Below are positions 1 to 7,940 of a stretch of 27,090 bases of DNA, one piece after another; the stretch's first letter is position 1; every line of letters starts with the position of its first letter. The notes under the pieces were generated by a model that searched no databases, was not told where the DNA came from, and was given only the letters and a program-made list of their open reading frames with translations. Both the position numbers and the translations under genes were made by a program. Source of the stretch: Planctomycetota bacterium (GTDB lineage: Bacteria; Planctomycetota; Phycisphaerae; Tepidisphaerales; Tepidisphaeraceae); NCBI GenBank assembly GCA_029777755.1, contig JAKORQ010000271.1:1-27090 (forward strand), given 5' to 3'.

Positions 1-1
1 C

Positions 2-634
2 GAGGGTGTGCTGATAGAGGGGGCCGGCGAGTATGACGGCGTGGCCATCGATGCCGATGACTCGATCGTGCAGTTGCAGAACATTCGCGTGAATGATGTG
101 CGCGGGACGGTGGACACGTTCCATGGCGACATCGTGCAGCCGTGGGGTGGTGTGAAGGAGTTGCGCATCGACTACCTGACCGGCAGCACCTACTACCAGG
201 GCTTGCAGATCGACCGCGACCTGGGCCCGATCGGCAAGGAGCTGATCAGTCACGTCAATCTGACCGGTGAAGGGCGGTACAAGATCTGGCTGACGAAGAA
301 CGATCCGCCGCCGGAACTCATACGCTTTGAAGAGGTCTACATCACTCCCCGGCCGGGCGTTCCGCTGGACCGTTCCGTCTGGCCGGAGAGTACCGACCCC
401 CAGTTCGGGGCGGTGCTGTCGGAGGATGGCATGTCGATCACCTGGCCAAACCTGCCGTTCGTGGAAGGTAGCGTCCTGCTGGGTCCGCCGCCTGGCGGTG
501 ACTTCGTTCCCGAGGGCGTGGCTGGACTGGGCTATCAGTCGCCCGGATATGTACCTGAGCCCGGCATGGCATCTCTGATATGCATCGCCGGCGCCATGCT
601 TGGCAGGCGCATGCGGTCCATGCCGCCGGAATGA
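2..634 (+). CDS. PEP-CTERM sorting-domain protein, 3' part
   Basis: The reading frame is open to the left edge of the window, so only the C-terminal part (about 210 residues) is present. A GTG at 8 could start it, but no ribosome binding site is visible there and the protein has no signal peptide, so truncation by the window edge is more likely. The visible part is acidic with no domain I recognise. Its end reads VPEPGMASLICIAGAMLGRR: a V-P-E-P motif, a short hydrophobic helix and an arginine cluster. That is the PEP-CTERM sorting tail, which in known systems is processed by an exosortase and directs surface or envelope export. The tail is clear; the function of the rest is unknown. The stop overlaps a possible small ORF by four bases (ATGA at 631-634). 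Confidence 0.75.
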   Translation, partial: EGVLIEGAGEYDGVAIDADDSIVQLQNIRVNDVRGTVDTFHGDIVQPWGGVKELRIDYLTGSTYYQGLQIDRDLGPIGKELISHVNLTGEGRYKIWLTKNDPPPELIRFEEVYITPRPGVPLDRSVWPESTDPQFGAVLSEDGMSITWPNLPFVEGSVLLGPPPGGDFVPEGVAGLGYQSPGYVPEPGMASLICIAGAMLGRRMRSMPPE

Positions 635-762
635 AGCCCAGGTGGGTCGCGCACAGTGTCCAGGCGCTCAAGTCAACCGACTGGCTCTATGGCATCGACG
701 GCCGGGCCTATGGCGGCTTCACCGTGAACGCGATGCGAGCCGAGATGGATCCGGCGGCATGA
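631..762 (+). CDS. Possible small ORF, 43 residues, unrecognised
   Basis: An ATG overlaps the TGA of the preceding PEP-CTERM gene (ATGA), the arrangement used for translational coupling. The product would begin MKPRWVAHSVQALKSTDW and end AEMDPAA. It has no signal peptide or membrane segment and I do not recognise it. Codon use looks like the neighbouring genes, but the ORF is very short and has no Shine-Dalgarno of its own. It may equally be untranslated spacer or the remnant of a longer gene. Confidence 0.22.
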   Translation: MKPRWVAHSVQALKSTDWLYGIDGRAYGGFTVNAMRAEMDPAA

Positions 763-808
763 CGAGGTGTGGGGCCTTTCCCCTGCATGGCGTGCCATTT
801 GCTGTAAA

Positions 809-833
809 GCACGTCCCTGATGGGAGTTCGTGC
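809..833 (+). promoter_or_regulatory. Hairpin around the ligase start codon
   Basis: GCACG (809-813) pairs with CGTGC (829-833), and CCC (815-817) pairs with GGG (822-824). The start ATG of the ligase gene (820-822) lies in and next to the inner loop. The structure could limit initiation of the first NHEJ gene, or it could mean the true start is further downstream. It is short, so chance is possible. Confidence 0.3.
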
Positions 834-1839
834 TGTAAAATCCCGCGCGCGGCCAGTGGCCGACCCGTTTCCCTCCGGCATCGAGCCGATGCTGGCCTCG
901 CTGGTGCATCGCCTGCCGCCGAACCCGGAGCAGTGGACGGCCGAGTTCAAATGGGACGGCGTGCGCGCCATCTCATACTGGGACGGCTCATCCCTGCGCA
1001 TCCGCAGCCGCAACGACCTGCCCATCGAGCATCGCTACCCGGAGCTTCAGCCGCTTGGCCGGGCGCTTGGCCGACGCAAGGTGATCCTGGATGGTGAAAT
1101 CATCGCAATTGATGAGCACGGTCAGCCCAGTTTTCCCCTGCTACAGCGTCGGATGCTGGTCGAGGGCTACGATAAGATTACCCGCCTGAGCCGGCAGAAC
1201 CCGATCTGCTACATGATCTTCGACCTGCTGTACCTTGATCGCTTTTCCACCATGGGCCTGCCGTATCTCCAGCGGCGCGAACTGCTGGAGAAGCTCGGCC
1301 TGCAAAGCGATGTTTGGGCGATTTCGCCAGTCCGACCGGGTGACATCGATGCTTCCTATGCCGCCGCCCGCGAACAGAGGCTAGAGGGGCTGGTCATCAA
1401 GCTCAACAGCAGCGTCTACGAGCCTGGCCGACGTGCCCGCACCTGGCTCAAGTTGAAGCTGGTATCGCGGCAGGAGTTTGTCATCGGCGGATGGGTTCCC
1501 GAGGGGGGCACCAACACGCGCCGCGTCGGCGCCATCATGGTCGGATACTACGACAGGGGATCGCGCGAGCTGATCTACGTCGGCGCGGTGGGCTCCGGCT
1601 TTGATTCCCAAACCCATGCACTGCTCACCAGCAGGCTTCGGCCGCTGGAGCAGAAGCAGAACCCGTTCGCGGGCAAACCGAGGAAGCAGGGGGCGCGATT
1701 CGTCCGACCGGAACTGGTGGCGGAGATCGAGTATCGCCGCTGGCCGACGGACGCAGGGCTGCAGCAGGCAGCGTTCAAGGGGTTGCGCCTGGACAAGCCG
1801 GCGCACAAAGTGGTCGATGAACGAACTGGACCTTCGTGA
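820..1839 (+). CDS. ATP-dependent DNA ligase (LigD ligase-domain type)
   Basis: Seals nicks and double-strand ends using ATP via a covalent lysyl-AMP; in this context it is the ligation enzyme of bacterial NHEJ. The 339-residue protein has the ligase motifs in order: motif I KWDG with adenylated Lys44, DGEI at 91-94, FDLLYLD at 134-140, EGLVIK at 189-194 and WLKLK at 209-213. An OB-fold region follows (about 220-325, with RPELVAEIEYRRW). It is only the ligase module of LigD: no polymerase or phosphoesterase domain is attached. Its stop lies just before the Ku start, so the two are cotranscribed. The start at 820 has no obvious ribosome binding site and sits in a hairpin; ATG at 889 (Met24) is the next ATG candidate but would trim residues common in the family. 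It could also be named LigC; the operon context favours an NHEJ role. Confidence 0.92.
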   Translation: MGVRAVKSRARPVADPFPSGIEPMLASLVHRLPPNPEQWTAEFKWDGVRAISYWDGSSLRIRSRNDLPIEHRYPELQPLGRALGRRKVILDGEIIAIDEHGQPSFPLLQRRMLVEGYDKITRLSRQNPICYMIFDLLYLDRFSTMGLPYLQRRELLEKLGLQSDVWAISPVRPGDIDASYAAAREQRLEGLVIKLNSSVYEPGRRARTWLKLKLVSRQEFVIGGWVPEGGTNTRRVGAIMVGYYDRGSRELIYVGAVGSGFDSQTHALLTSRLRPLEQKQNPFAGKPRKQGARFVRPELVAEIEYRRWPTDAGLQQAAFKGLRLDKPAHKVVDERTGPS

Positions 1840-1847
1840 GGGCGCAT

Positions 1848-2774
1848 ATGGCAAAGGCAAGGGCATCCAACCGGGCGATATGGACAGGTTCAATCACCTT
1901 CGGGCTGGTCACCATCCCGGTAAAGCTGTACACCGCCGTGCGGCAGGAGAACATCAGCTTCCACATGCTCCACGATGAGGACCACTCGCGGCTGAAGCAG
2001 AAGATGGTCTGCGCGGCCGACGGGAAGGAAGTGCACCCGGAGCACCGCGTGAAGGGATATGAGATCGCGCCCGACCAATACGTGATCATATCGCAGGAAG
2101 AGCTGGAGTCGGTGCAGCCGAGGAAGACCAAGTCGATCGAGATCGAGGATTTCGTGAAGATCGACGAGATCGACTCGATCTACTTCAACACTCCCTACTA
2201 CATAGTACCGCAGGAAACCGGCACTAAGCCATATCGCCTGCTCGTGGATGCGATGGAGAAAGCCGGCCGGGTGGGTATTGCGCGGTTTGTCCTGCGGAAC
2301 AAGGAGAATCTGTGCGCTCTGCGGCCAAAGAAGGGGGCGCTGATCCTCTCGACAATGTACTTCGCCAATGAAGTGGTGGACCTGGATGACCTCGATGAGG
2401 TTCCCCGGCAGGTAAAGTCAGATGAGCGCGAGCTGAAGATGGCCAGCCAACTGGTGGAGCAACTGGCCGCCAAGTTCAACCCCGACAAGTACGAGGATGA
2501 CTACACCACGGCGCTGCGCGAGATGATTGAGCGCAAGGCGGCCGGCGAGGAGGTAGTCTCCGCACCCGAGCCGGAAACCGCCGGCAGAACCACCAACCTT
2601 ATGGAGGCGCTGCAGGCGAGCCTGTCGCGTGCCCGAGCGGCGGCCGCGCATGAGCCTGTCAAGGTGGTGGAGAAGTCCGCCCCGCGTCGCGGGCGCACCG
2701 CTGAGCGCAAGACCGACCCGGATCAGTCCAAGAAATCCCGCACGCGAAGCAAGCGGAAAAGCACAAAGGAGTAG
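1848..2774 (+). CDS. ku: Ku protein, NHEJ DNA-end binding
   Basis: Bacterial Ku forms a homodimeric ring that binds double-strand DNA ends and recruits LigD-type enzymes. The N-terminus MAKARASNRAIWTGSITFGL leads straight into the family-typical beta-barrel start (AIWxGSIxFGLVxIPVKLY). The core covers about residues 10-255. The C-terminus (about 270-308) is a Lys/Arg-rich tail, a feature of extended bacterial Ku proteins that is thought to add DNA contacts. I chose ATG 1848 because GAGGG at 1838-1842 sits five bases upstream and the family begins here; a GTG at 1836 overlapping the ligase stop is an alternative that adds four residues. The polymerase gene follows after six bases. The length, 308 residues, is normal. 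Confidence 0.96.
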   Translation: MAKARASNRAIWTGSITFGLVTIPVKLYTAVRQENISFHMLHDEDHSRLKQKMVCAADGKEVHPEHRVKGYEIAPDQYVIISQEELESVQPRKTKSIEIEDFVKIDEIDSIYFNTPYYIVPQETGTKPYRLLVDAMEKAGRVGIARFVLRNKENLCALRPKKGALILSTMYFANEVVDLDDLDEVPRQVKSDERELKMASQLVEQLAAKFNPDKYEDDYTTALREMIERKAAGEEVVSAPEPETAGRTTNLMEALQASLSRARAAAAHEPVKVVEKSAPRRGRTAERKTDPDQSKKSRTRSKRKSTKE

Positions 2775-2780
2775 GCTCCC

Positions 2781-3779
2781 ATGCCGCGATCCAGCAAGAC
2801 GCGCACGCGCAAGTCGGCCCGTCCGGGAGGCGAGAAGAATAGCGAGCTGAAACTGCGCCCGGAAGCTCCCAAGGGGCCGATCGAGGTTGCCGGCCGACAG
2901 CTCAAGCTCTCCAATCTGGACAAGGTCCTGTACCCCAGGGAGGGTTTCACCAAGGGCCAGGTGATCGAGTATTACGCGCGGATTGCCGATGTCCTGCTGC
3001 CGCATCTGCGTGGCCGGCCGCTCACGCTCAAGCGCTATCCAGATGGTGTGGACGCCGAGTTCTTCTACGAGAAGATGTGCCCATCACATCGGCCGGAGTG
3101 GGTGAGCACCACGAAGATCGCCTCTACAGGCGGCAAGAGGCCATTCGTCCAATACTGCCTGGTGGAGGATCTGCCCACGCTCATATGGGTGGCGAATCTC
3201 GCATCGCTTGAGCTGCACACGCTGCTCTCGCGGGAGGATGATGTCTCCTGCCCGACGACGATGGTGTTCGACCTCGACCCCGGCCCCGGCATGAACCTGA
3301 TCGACTGTATCGCCGTCGCCCGACGCTTCCGCGAGATGCTCCACAGCCTCGGCCTGGAGTCCTGCCCCAAGACATCCGGCGGCAAGGGGCTTCACCTCTA
3401 CGTCCCACTGAACACCAGGGTCACTTTCGATGAGACCAAGCACCTGGCCCGCGCCATGGCGCAGATGCTGGAGAAGGAGGATCCGCAGCGCATCACCAGC
3501 AAGATGCGCAAGGATCATCGACACGGCCGGATTTTTGTCGACTGGAGCCAGAACGACGATCACAAGACCACCGTGTGCGCCTACTCGCTGCGGGCAAGGG
3601 AGCGGCCAACCGTCTCCACGCCGGTGACGTGGGATGAACTTGAGACGGCCTATCGCAGGAAGGATTCTGATCGCCTTGTCTTCACCTGCGACGATGTGCT
3701 CAAGCGAGTGGAGAAGCTCGGGGACATCTTCGAGCCGGTGCTGAAACTAAAGCAGAAGCTGCCGCGACCGGAGGATTAG
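2781..3779 (+). CDS. LigD-type polymerase/primase (AEP superfamily), stand-alone
   Basis: The primase-polymerase component of NHEJ adds (ribo)nucleotides to ends before ligation. The 332-residue protein shows the archaeo-eukaryotic primase active site: FDLDPGPG with Asp164 and Asp166, SGGKGLH at 199-205, and FVDW with Asp254 as third metal ligand. The first 33 residues are a basic, probably flexible leader. The core begins at about residue 34 (LSNLDKVLYPREGFTKGQ), as in LigD polymerase domains. No ligase or phosphoesterase domain is fused. AAGGAG at 2766-2771, inside the end of ku, is the ribosome binding site, so the gene is coupled to ku. With the preceding two genes it makes a split-LigD NHEJ operon. 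Identification is firm; only the gene name is conventional. Confidence 0.94.
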   Translation: MPRSSKTRTRKSARPGGEKNSELKLRPEAPKGPIEVAGRQLKLSNLDKVLYPREGFTKGQVIEYYARIADVLLPHLRGRPLTLKRYPDGVDAEFFYEKMCPSHRPEWVSTTKIASTGGKRPFVQYCLVEDLPTLIWVANLASLELHTLLSREDDVSCPTTMVFDLDPGPGMNLIDCIAVARRFREMLHSLGLESCPKTSGGKGLHLYVPLNTRVTFDETKHLARAMAQMLEKEDPQRITSKMRKDHRHGRIFVDWSQNDDHKTTVCAYSLRARERPTVSTPVTWDELETAYRRKDSDRLVFTCDDVLKRVEKLGDIFEPVLKLKQKLPRPED

Positions 3780-3787
3780 AGCAGTTC

Positions 3788-3811
3788 GATTGAGGACAAG
3801 CCGCTCCACTT
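3788..3811 (+). repeat. Dispersed intergenic repeat, copy 1
   Basis: Contains TTGAGGACAAGCCGCTCCA, which closely matches TTGAGGACGCGCCGCTCCA in the copy at 20868-20895 and, inverted, the copy at 15857-15884. It lies between the convergent polymerase and helicase genes and overlaps their terminator-like hairpin. Confidence 0.5.
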
Positions 3812-3825
3812 GAAGCTGAGCGGCT
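3799..3825. terminator. Hairpin between convergent genes, probable bidirectional terminator
   Basis: AGCCGCTC (3799-3806) and GAGCGGCT (3818-3825) form a perfect 8-bp GC-rich stem with an 11-base loop. It sits in the 46-base gap between the NHEJ operon and the convergent helicase gene and ends directly before the helicase stop codon. There is no T-tract on either side, so intrinsic termination may be weak. Confidence 0.5.
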
Positions 3826-6021
3826 CTAGCCAATCACAGTCAGCCGGGCATACTCAAGGATCAGCGTCTTCCGCCCGGCGTGGCGGAAGTCGACCTGCAC
3901 GCGCGTGTGCTGACCGGTGGCGCTCACATCCACGACCATACCTTCACCGAAGGCGGGATGGCGCACGCGCTGGCCGCGGCGGATGGCCGGCTCGGCCGAC
4001 TCGATCTCGGTGTCTCCACTGCTATATCCCCAGTCGCCGCCAATCGCCGGGCTGCGCACGATCTCCAAGTGCTCGGCGGGCATCTCCCGCAGGAACTGCG
4101 ACATCATTTGCCGGTTGCGCAGACCGCGCGATGAGCGGTTCATCGCCCAACTGATGATGAGCTGTTCCTGTGCCCGCGTGATGCCCACGAAGCACAGGCG
4201 TCGCTCCTCCTCCAGTTGCTCGGGATTGTCGCGCACCCGCTCATGGGGCAGGATGTTTTCCTCCAGTCCGATCATCGCCACCACGGGGAATTCCAGCCCC
4301 TTTGCCGCGTGCAGCGTCATCAGCGTGATGGCGCCCTCCCGCCCGCGATGGTCGGCGTCGCTCACCAGGCTTACCTGGTGCAGGTAGGTCTCTAGGGTGG
4401 CCTGCGGATTTTCTTCATCAAACTCGGCCGCCGAGTTTATGAGTTCGTTGATGTTCGCCTGCGGGCCGCCTTCGATGTCGACGTCAGATTCCTTGGCGTA
4501 GTGTTCCTCCAGGCCGCTCTCCTTTACCACCGTCTCGATGATCTCCTGCACGGTGAAGGAAACATCGCTGCCCTGCTCGATGCCGGCCATCTTGCGCCAG
4601 CGCATGAATTGCGCGCCCAGGTTTACGGCGGAGTTGGCCGCTCGCTTGCTGATCCCGAGGATGCGGTCGGCCGAGCACATCACCTCAAACAGCGATGAAC
4701 CCTCGGTTATGCAGTGCAGCTTCATGATCTGCAGCGCCTTTTCTCCGATACCGCGGGTGGGGACATTGATGATGCGCTCCAGGCTCACTTCATCCAGCGG
4801 ATTGACGATCACCCGCAGGTACGCCAGCACATCCTTGATTTCCTTTCGCCCGTAAAACTCCACGCCACGGGCGATCTCGTAGGGGATGCCGCTGCGGCGC
4901 AGGGAATCCTCCATGACGCGGCTCATGGCGTTGATGCGATAGAAGATCGCCATGTCGCTCCACTTCACCTGGTGGCGGTCGTGGAGTTCGCGAAGCTGTT
5001 GGGTGATCTGCTGCGCTTCATCGCGCTCGTCAGCGCACACGATAACCTTCGCTCGCGGGCCATCGGGCTTGTCGGTCCAGAGCGACTTTTTCTTTCGTTG
5101 TGTATTCTTCTCGATCAGTTGCGAGGCGATGGCGAGGATGCGCTTTGAGGAGCGATAGTTCTGCTCAAGCCGCACCACCAGCGCATCGGGGTAATCCTGC
5201 TCGAACTCGAGGATGTTGCGTATGTCTGCCCCGCGCCAGGCGTAGATCGACTGGTCTGGGTCGCCCACCACGCAGATGTTGCGGTGCTTCATCGCCAGGG
5301 CATGGGCGATGATGTACTGGGCGTGGTTGGTGTCCTGGTACTCGTCGATGAGGATGTACTCAAAGCGCTCCTGCAGCTCCTGGAGGATCTCCGGGTGCTC
5401 GCGGAAGGCGAAAGCGGTCTTCATCAGCAGATCGTCGAAATCGACCGCGTTGTTCTGCGAAAGCAGTTCCTGGTACTTCCGGTAGACGGGGGCGAACTTC
5501 TGCTCGACGAAGCCCCCGGTTTTCGCGAACTGCTCGGGCGTGATCAGCTTGTTCTTGGCCGCGGATATTCGTCCATGCGATTGCGAGGGTGAGAACTGCG
5601 AGCTGCTCAGGCCGCACGCCTCGATGGCCTGCTTGACCAGCTTCTGCTGATCGTGGACGTCGAGGATGGAAAAGTTGGGCTTCAGCCCCACTGACTGGGC
5701 GTAGTGCTTGAGGATGCGCAGGCACAGCGAGTGGAAGGTGCAGATGGTGGGGGCGTCGTGGATGAGCTGGCCGAAATCGCGCCAGCCGTGCCCGAGCGTG
5801 CGCGACACGCGCGAGCGCATCTCACCAGCCGCCTTGTTGGTGAAGGTGATGGCGAGGATCTGCCAGGGCGGGATTCCCTGGGCAATCAGCCAGGCGATCC
5901 GCCGGGTGATCACGCGCGTTTTCCCCGACCCCGCGCCGGCGATCACCAGCACCGGCCCTGTAACCTGCGTAACCGCCTGGATCTGCGGCTCATTAAGCTC
6001 TTCTAAAAGCGTGTCGTCCAC
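3826..6021 (-). CDS. uvrD: UvrD/PcrA-family superfamily 1 DNA helicase
   Basis: ATP-dependent 3'-5' DNA helicase acting in excision repair and in clearing replication and recombination intermediates. The 731 residues match the normal PcrA/UvrD length. Visible motifs: Walker A AGAGSGKT at 28-35 (Lys34), TFTNKAA near 59-65, DEYQDTN at 226-232, GDPDQSIYAWRGA at 253-265, and later MTLHAAKGLEFPVV and the VGITRAQEQL motif. The last ~50 residues (RRGQRVRHPAFGEGMVV onward) look like the PcrA C-terminal Tudor-like segment that can contact RNA polymerase. GTG at 6021 is the start: an in-frame TAG lies four codons upstream and the family-typical LNEPQIQAV follows at once. There is no Shine-Dalgarno, and a promoter lies immediately upstream, so the message may be leaderless. 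PcrA and UvrD cannot be separated by eye. Confidence 0.95.
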   Translation of the reverse strand: MDDTLLEELNEPQIQAVTQVTGPVLVIAGAGSGKTRVITRRIAWLIAQGIPPWQILAITFTNKAAGEMRSRVSRTLGHGWRDFGQLIHDAPTICTFHSLCLRILKHYAQSVGLKPNFSILDVHDQQKLVKQAIEACGLSSSQFSPSQSHGRISAAKNKLITPEQFAKTGGFVEQKFAPVYRKYQELLSQNNAVDFDDLLMKTAFAFREHPEILQELQERFEYILIDEYQDTNHAQYIIAHALAMKHRNICVVGDPDQSIYAWRGADIRNILEFEQDYPDALVVRLEQNYRSSKRILAIASQLIEKNTQRKKKSLWTDKPDGPRAKVIVCADERDEAQQITQQLRELHDRHQVKWSDMAIFYRINAMSRVMEDSLRRSGIPYEIARGVEFYGRKEIKDVLAYLRVIVNPLDEVSLERIINVPTRGIGEKALQIMKLHCITEGSSLFEVMCSADRILGISKRAANSAVNLGAQFMRWRKMAGIEQGSDVSFTVQEIIETVVKESGLEEHYAKESDVDIEGGPQANINELINSAAEFDEENPQATLETYLHQVSLVSDADHRGREGAITLMTLHAAKGLEFPVVAMIGLEENILPHERVRDNPEQLEEERRLCFVGITRAQEQLIISWAMNRSSRGLRNRQMMSQFLREMPAEHLEIVRSPAIGGDWGYSSGDTEIESAEPAIRRGQRVRHPAFGEGMVVDVSATGQHTRVQVDFRHAGRKTLILEYARLTVIG

Positions 6022-6029
6022 AACAGCGG

Positions 6030-6057
6030 ACTATATCGGGATGCCATATGGGGGCAA
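6030..6057 (-). promoter_or_regulatory. Predicted promoter of the helicase gene, possibly leaderless
   Basis: On the minus strand, TTGCCC (6052-6057) and TATAGT (6030-6035) are separated by 16 bases. Transcription would begin about seven bases beyond the -10, at or within two bases of the GTG start at 6021. That agrees with the missing ribosome binding site. Confidence 0.45.
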
Positions 6058-6121
6058 ATGGAGCGGGCCATTTTCGGGAGCTGGTATAGCGTGATCATCG
6101 AATGAAGGCACGGCGCGACGA

Positions 6122-6172
6122 AGTGGAGCAGTTCCACCAAAAGTGGAGCGGGCGGTTGCCTGCGGGAGGCAA
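6122..6172. repeat. Small hairpins and AGTGGAGC direct repeats downstream of alr
   Basis: AGTGGAGC occurs at 6122-6129 and 6142-6149. TCCAC/GTGGA (6133-6137/6143-6147) and TTGCCT/AGGCAA (6156-6161/6167-6172) each form a short stem with a five-base loop. They lie in the 214-base gap downstream of alr and upstream of the helicase (both minus strand) and may help terminate alr transcription. No clear T-tract follows. AGTGGAGCGG also occurs in the gap near 8932. Confidence 0.35.
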
Positions 6173-6235
6173 GATGATCCACGACAAACTTGAAGGATCA
6201 GATCCAGGAACAGCGAAAACACAATAGCGACAGGC

Positions 6236-7468
6236 TTACGACGGGTCGCTTCCCTCAATGCCCACTTCCTGCAGCACCGGCTCGCCCACGGCGATGCGAT
6301 GTACGCGATCACCGATGCCGCACAGTATCTCGTAGGGGATCGTGTCGGCCTGCTTTGCCAGTTCGTAGACGCTGGCCGGCGAGTCCGGGATATCGTCCAT
6401 GATGGTCACCTCATCGCCGGGCATGGCCTCGGGGATGTGCTTGAGGTCGATCATGGTCATGTCCATGCTTACCCGGCCAACCACAGGGGCGGGCTTGCCG
6501 TGGACCATCATCACGACCTTGTTCGACAGCGAGCGCAGGTAGCCATCGGCATATCCAACGGGAACCAGGCCCAGTCGGGTGTCGTAGGGGGCATGCCATG
6601 TCTGGCCGTAGCCAACCCCCGTGCCCTGTCGGACATCGCGGATCAGCAGGATGTTGGCCGTCCACTTCATCACCGGCTGTAGCGGCAGCCCCGGATCGTA
6701 GCGGCCGCCCGGATCGATGCCGTATAGCGCCAGCCCGGGACGCACCAAATCCAGGTGTGTCTGCGGCCAACAGAACACCGCACCGGAATTGGCGCAATGC
6801 CGGACGATGTTAATCCCTTTCTCCTTGAGTGTCGCCGTCGCCGGGTCGGTGGCGGCCAGGAAACGATCCAGTTGCTCCTGCGTGAAGGGGTCCTGTTCTT
6901 CTTCCGAGCAGGCAAAGTGGGTGGCAAAGCCGAACAGGCGCAGCGACACCTGACGCTCGATCCGGGATGCCAGTTCATCAAACTGGCCCTCAGGCACGCC
7001 CGAGCGGCTCATGCCGGTATCGACCATCACCTGCACGTAGGCGCGAGCGTTCATCTGCATGGCGATGCGGGCGATATCGTCGGCCGCCGCCCCGGAACAG
7101 ACGGTGAGAATCCAGCCATTGCGGATGGCCAGCTCAATCTGCTGACGCTGTCGACCCAGGAAGCAGTTCTCCACGGGGCGCAGGACCATCACCGGCAGGG
7201 AAGGCTCAGGAAGGGCCAGAGCTTCATCGATAGTGGCGACGGCGAGGCTGTTTACTGCAGGAGTTCCCCACTCGTCGAGGATGTAGTTGCAGAGTGTATC
7301 CGCGACGATTCGTGCGCTATGTCCGTAGGCGTCTGCCTTGATTACAGCGCAAACACTAACCTTTGGCCCGACTGCCTGGCGTAGCACACGGGCGTTATTC
7401 AGCAGGGCTTCCCTGCTTATAAGTACACGGGGTTCACCCGCGCTTGACCTCGCATCCATGCTGGTCAC
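6236..7468 (-). CDS. alr: Alanine racemase
   Basis: PLP-dependent interconversion of L- and D-alanine, supplying D-Ala for peptidoglycan. The 410-residue protein has the PLP lysine in AVIKADAYGH (Lys44), the second catalytic base in GVGYGQTW (Tyr287), the substrate loop MVDTGMSRSG at about 148-157, and HCANSGA near 224-230. These mark the TIM barrel followed by the C-terminal beta domain (about 270-400). A GTG start at 7468 is preferred because AAGGAGG (minus strand, 7476-7482) lies seven bases upstream; ATG at 7459 would drop three residues. The gene stands alone, reads toward the helicase, and is divergent from tRNA-Ser. A promoter-like TATACT lies about 30 bases upstream. Confidence 0.96.
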   Translation of the reverse strand: MTSMDARSSAGEPRVLISREALLNNARVLRQAVGPKVSVCAVIKADAYGHSARIVADTLCNYILDEWGTPAVNSLAVATIDEALALPEPSLPVMVLRPVENCFLGRQRQQIELAIRNGWILTVCSGAAADDIARIAMQMNARAYVQVMVDTGMSRSGVPEGQFDELASRIERQVSLRLFGFATHFACSEEEQDPFTQEQLDRFLAATDPATATLKEKGINIVRHCANSGAVFCWPQTHLDLVRPGLALYGIDPGGRYDPGLPLQPVMKWTANILLIRDVRQGTGVGYGQTWHAPYDTRLGLVPVGYADGYLRSLSNKVVMMVHGKPAPVVGRVSMDMTMIDLKHIPEAMPGDEVTIMDDIPDSPASVYELAKQADTIPYEILCGIGDRVHRIAVGEPVLQEVGIEGSDPS

Positions 7469-7494
7469 CTCTCGCCCTCCTTCAACCTAATCTC

Positions 7495-7523
7495 AGTATA
7501 CAGCCTCATCTGTTGGTTGACAG
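7495..7523 (-). promoter_or_regulatory. Predicted promoter of alr
   Basis: On the minus strand, CTGTCA (7518-7523), a 17-base spacer and TATACT (7495-7500). It would give a leader of about 20 bases carrying the AAGGAGG ribosome binding site. The -35 element is only a moderate match. Confidence 0.35.
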
Positions 7524-7675
7524 TACAAAACCTCCAAGTGGGCACAAATCCACAACTGCGCGTAGAAGAATTGCCACAAACGAGCAGGGTGGCTGACCGG
7601 CTTTCCTGATGTTTGAATTGTTGTGGGCAGTTCGCTTGCGTTTTTCTCATTTTGCCCGTACTTTGCCCACTTAAC

Positions 7676-7765
7676 GGAGAGGTGGCCGAGCGGCTTAAGG
7701 CGTCGGTTTGCTAAACCGATGTAGGGGGTAAACCCTTACCGCGGGTTCGAATCCCGCCCTCTCCG
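7676..7765 (+). tRNA. tRNA-Ser (anticodon GCT)
   Basis: The acceptor stem GGAGAGG (7676-7682) pairs with CCTCTCC (7758-7764), followed by discriminator G at 7765. The anticodon stem TCGGT/ACCGA (7703-7707/7715-7719) encloses loop TTGCTAA with anticodon GCT at 7710-7712, reading AGC/AGT serine codons. A long variable arm (around GTAGGGGGTAAACCCTTAC) marks a class II tRNA and fits serine. The T arm is GCGGGTTCGAATCCCGC. CCA is not encoded and must be added enzymatically. Confidence 0.97.
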
Positions 7766-7774
7766 CTGAAAGCG

Positions 7775-7804
7775 AAGGCATGGCAGCGACGCCGTGCCTT
7801 TTTT
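7775..7804 (+). terminator. Intrinsic terminator of tRNA-Ser
   Basis: AAGGCATGGC (7775-7784) pairs with GCCGTGCCTT (7791-7800), a 10-bp stem with one T-G wobble, a six-base loop AGCGAC and a run of six T. It begins ten bases after the tRNA end. Confidence 0.9.
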
Positions 7805-7910
7805 CGTTTTTGGATAAAAGTGGGGCAGGGGAGGCGATGCCTGGCCAGACGCACTGCCCTCAAATCAGCTGAGCGATGGGCAGGTAACAAAGCCTTATAG
7901 ATTCTTCCTC

Positions 7911-7940
7911 GTTCAACATCGACCCAGTTAATTGTTGAAC
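7911..7940. promoter_or_regulatory. Inverted repeat next to the LamG gene promoter, possible operator
   Basis: GTTCAACA (7911-7918) and TGTTGAAC (7933-7940) form a perfect 8-base inverted repeat with a 14-base AT-richer centre. It abuts the -35 hexamer of the predicted promoter at 7941, a position suited to a dimeric regulator. It could also fold as RNA if transcription starts further upstream. Confidence 0.4.
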
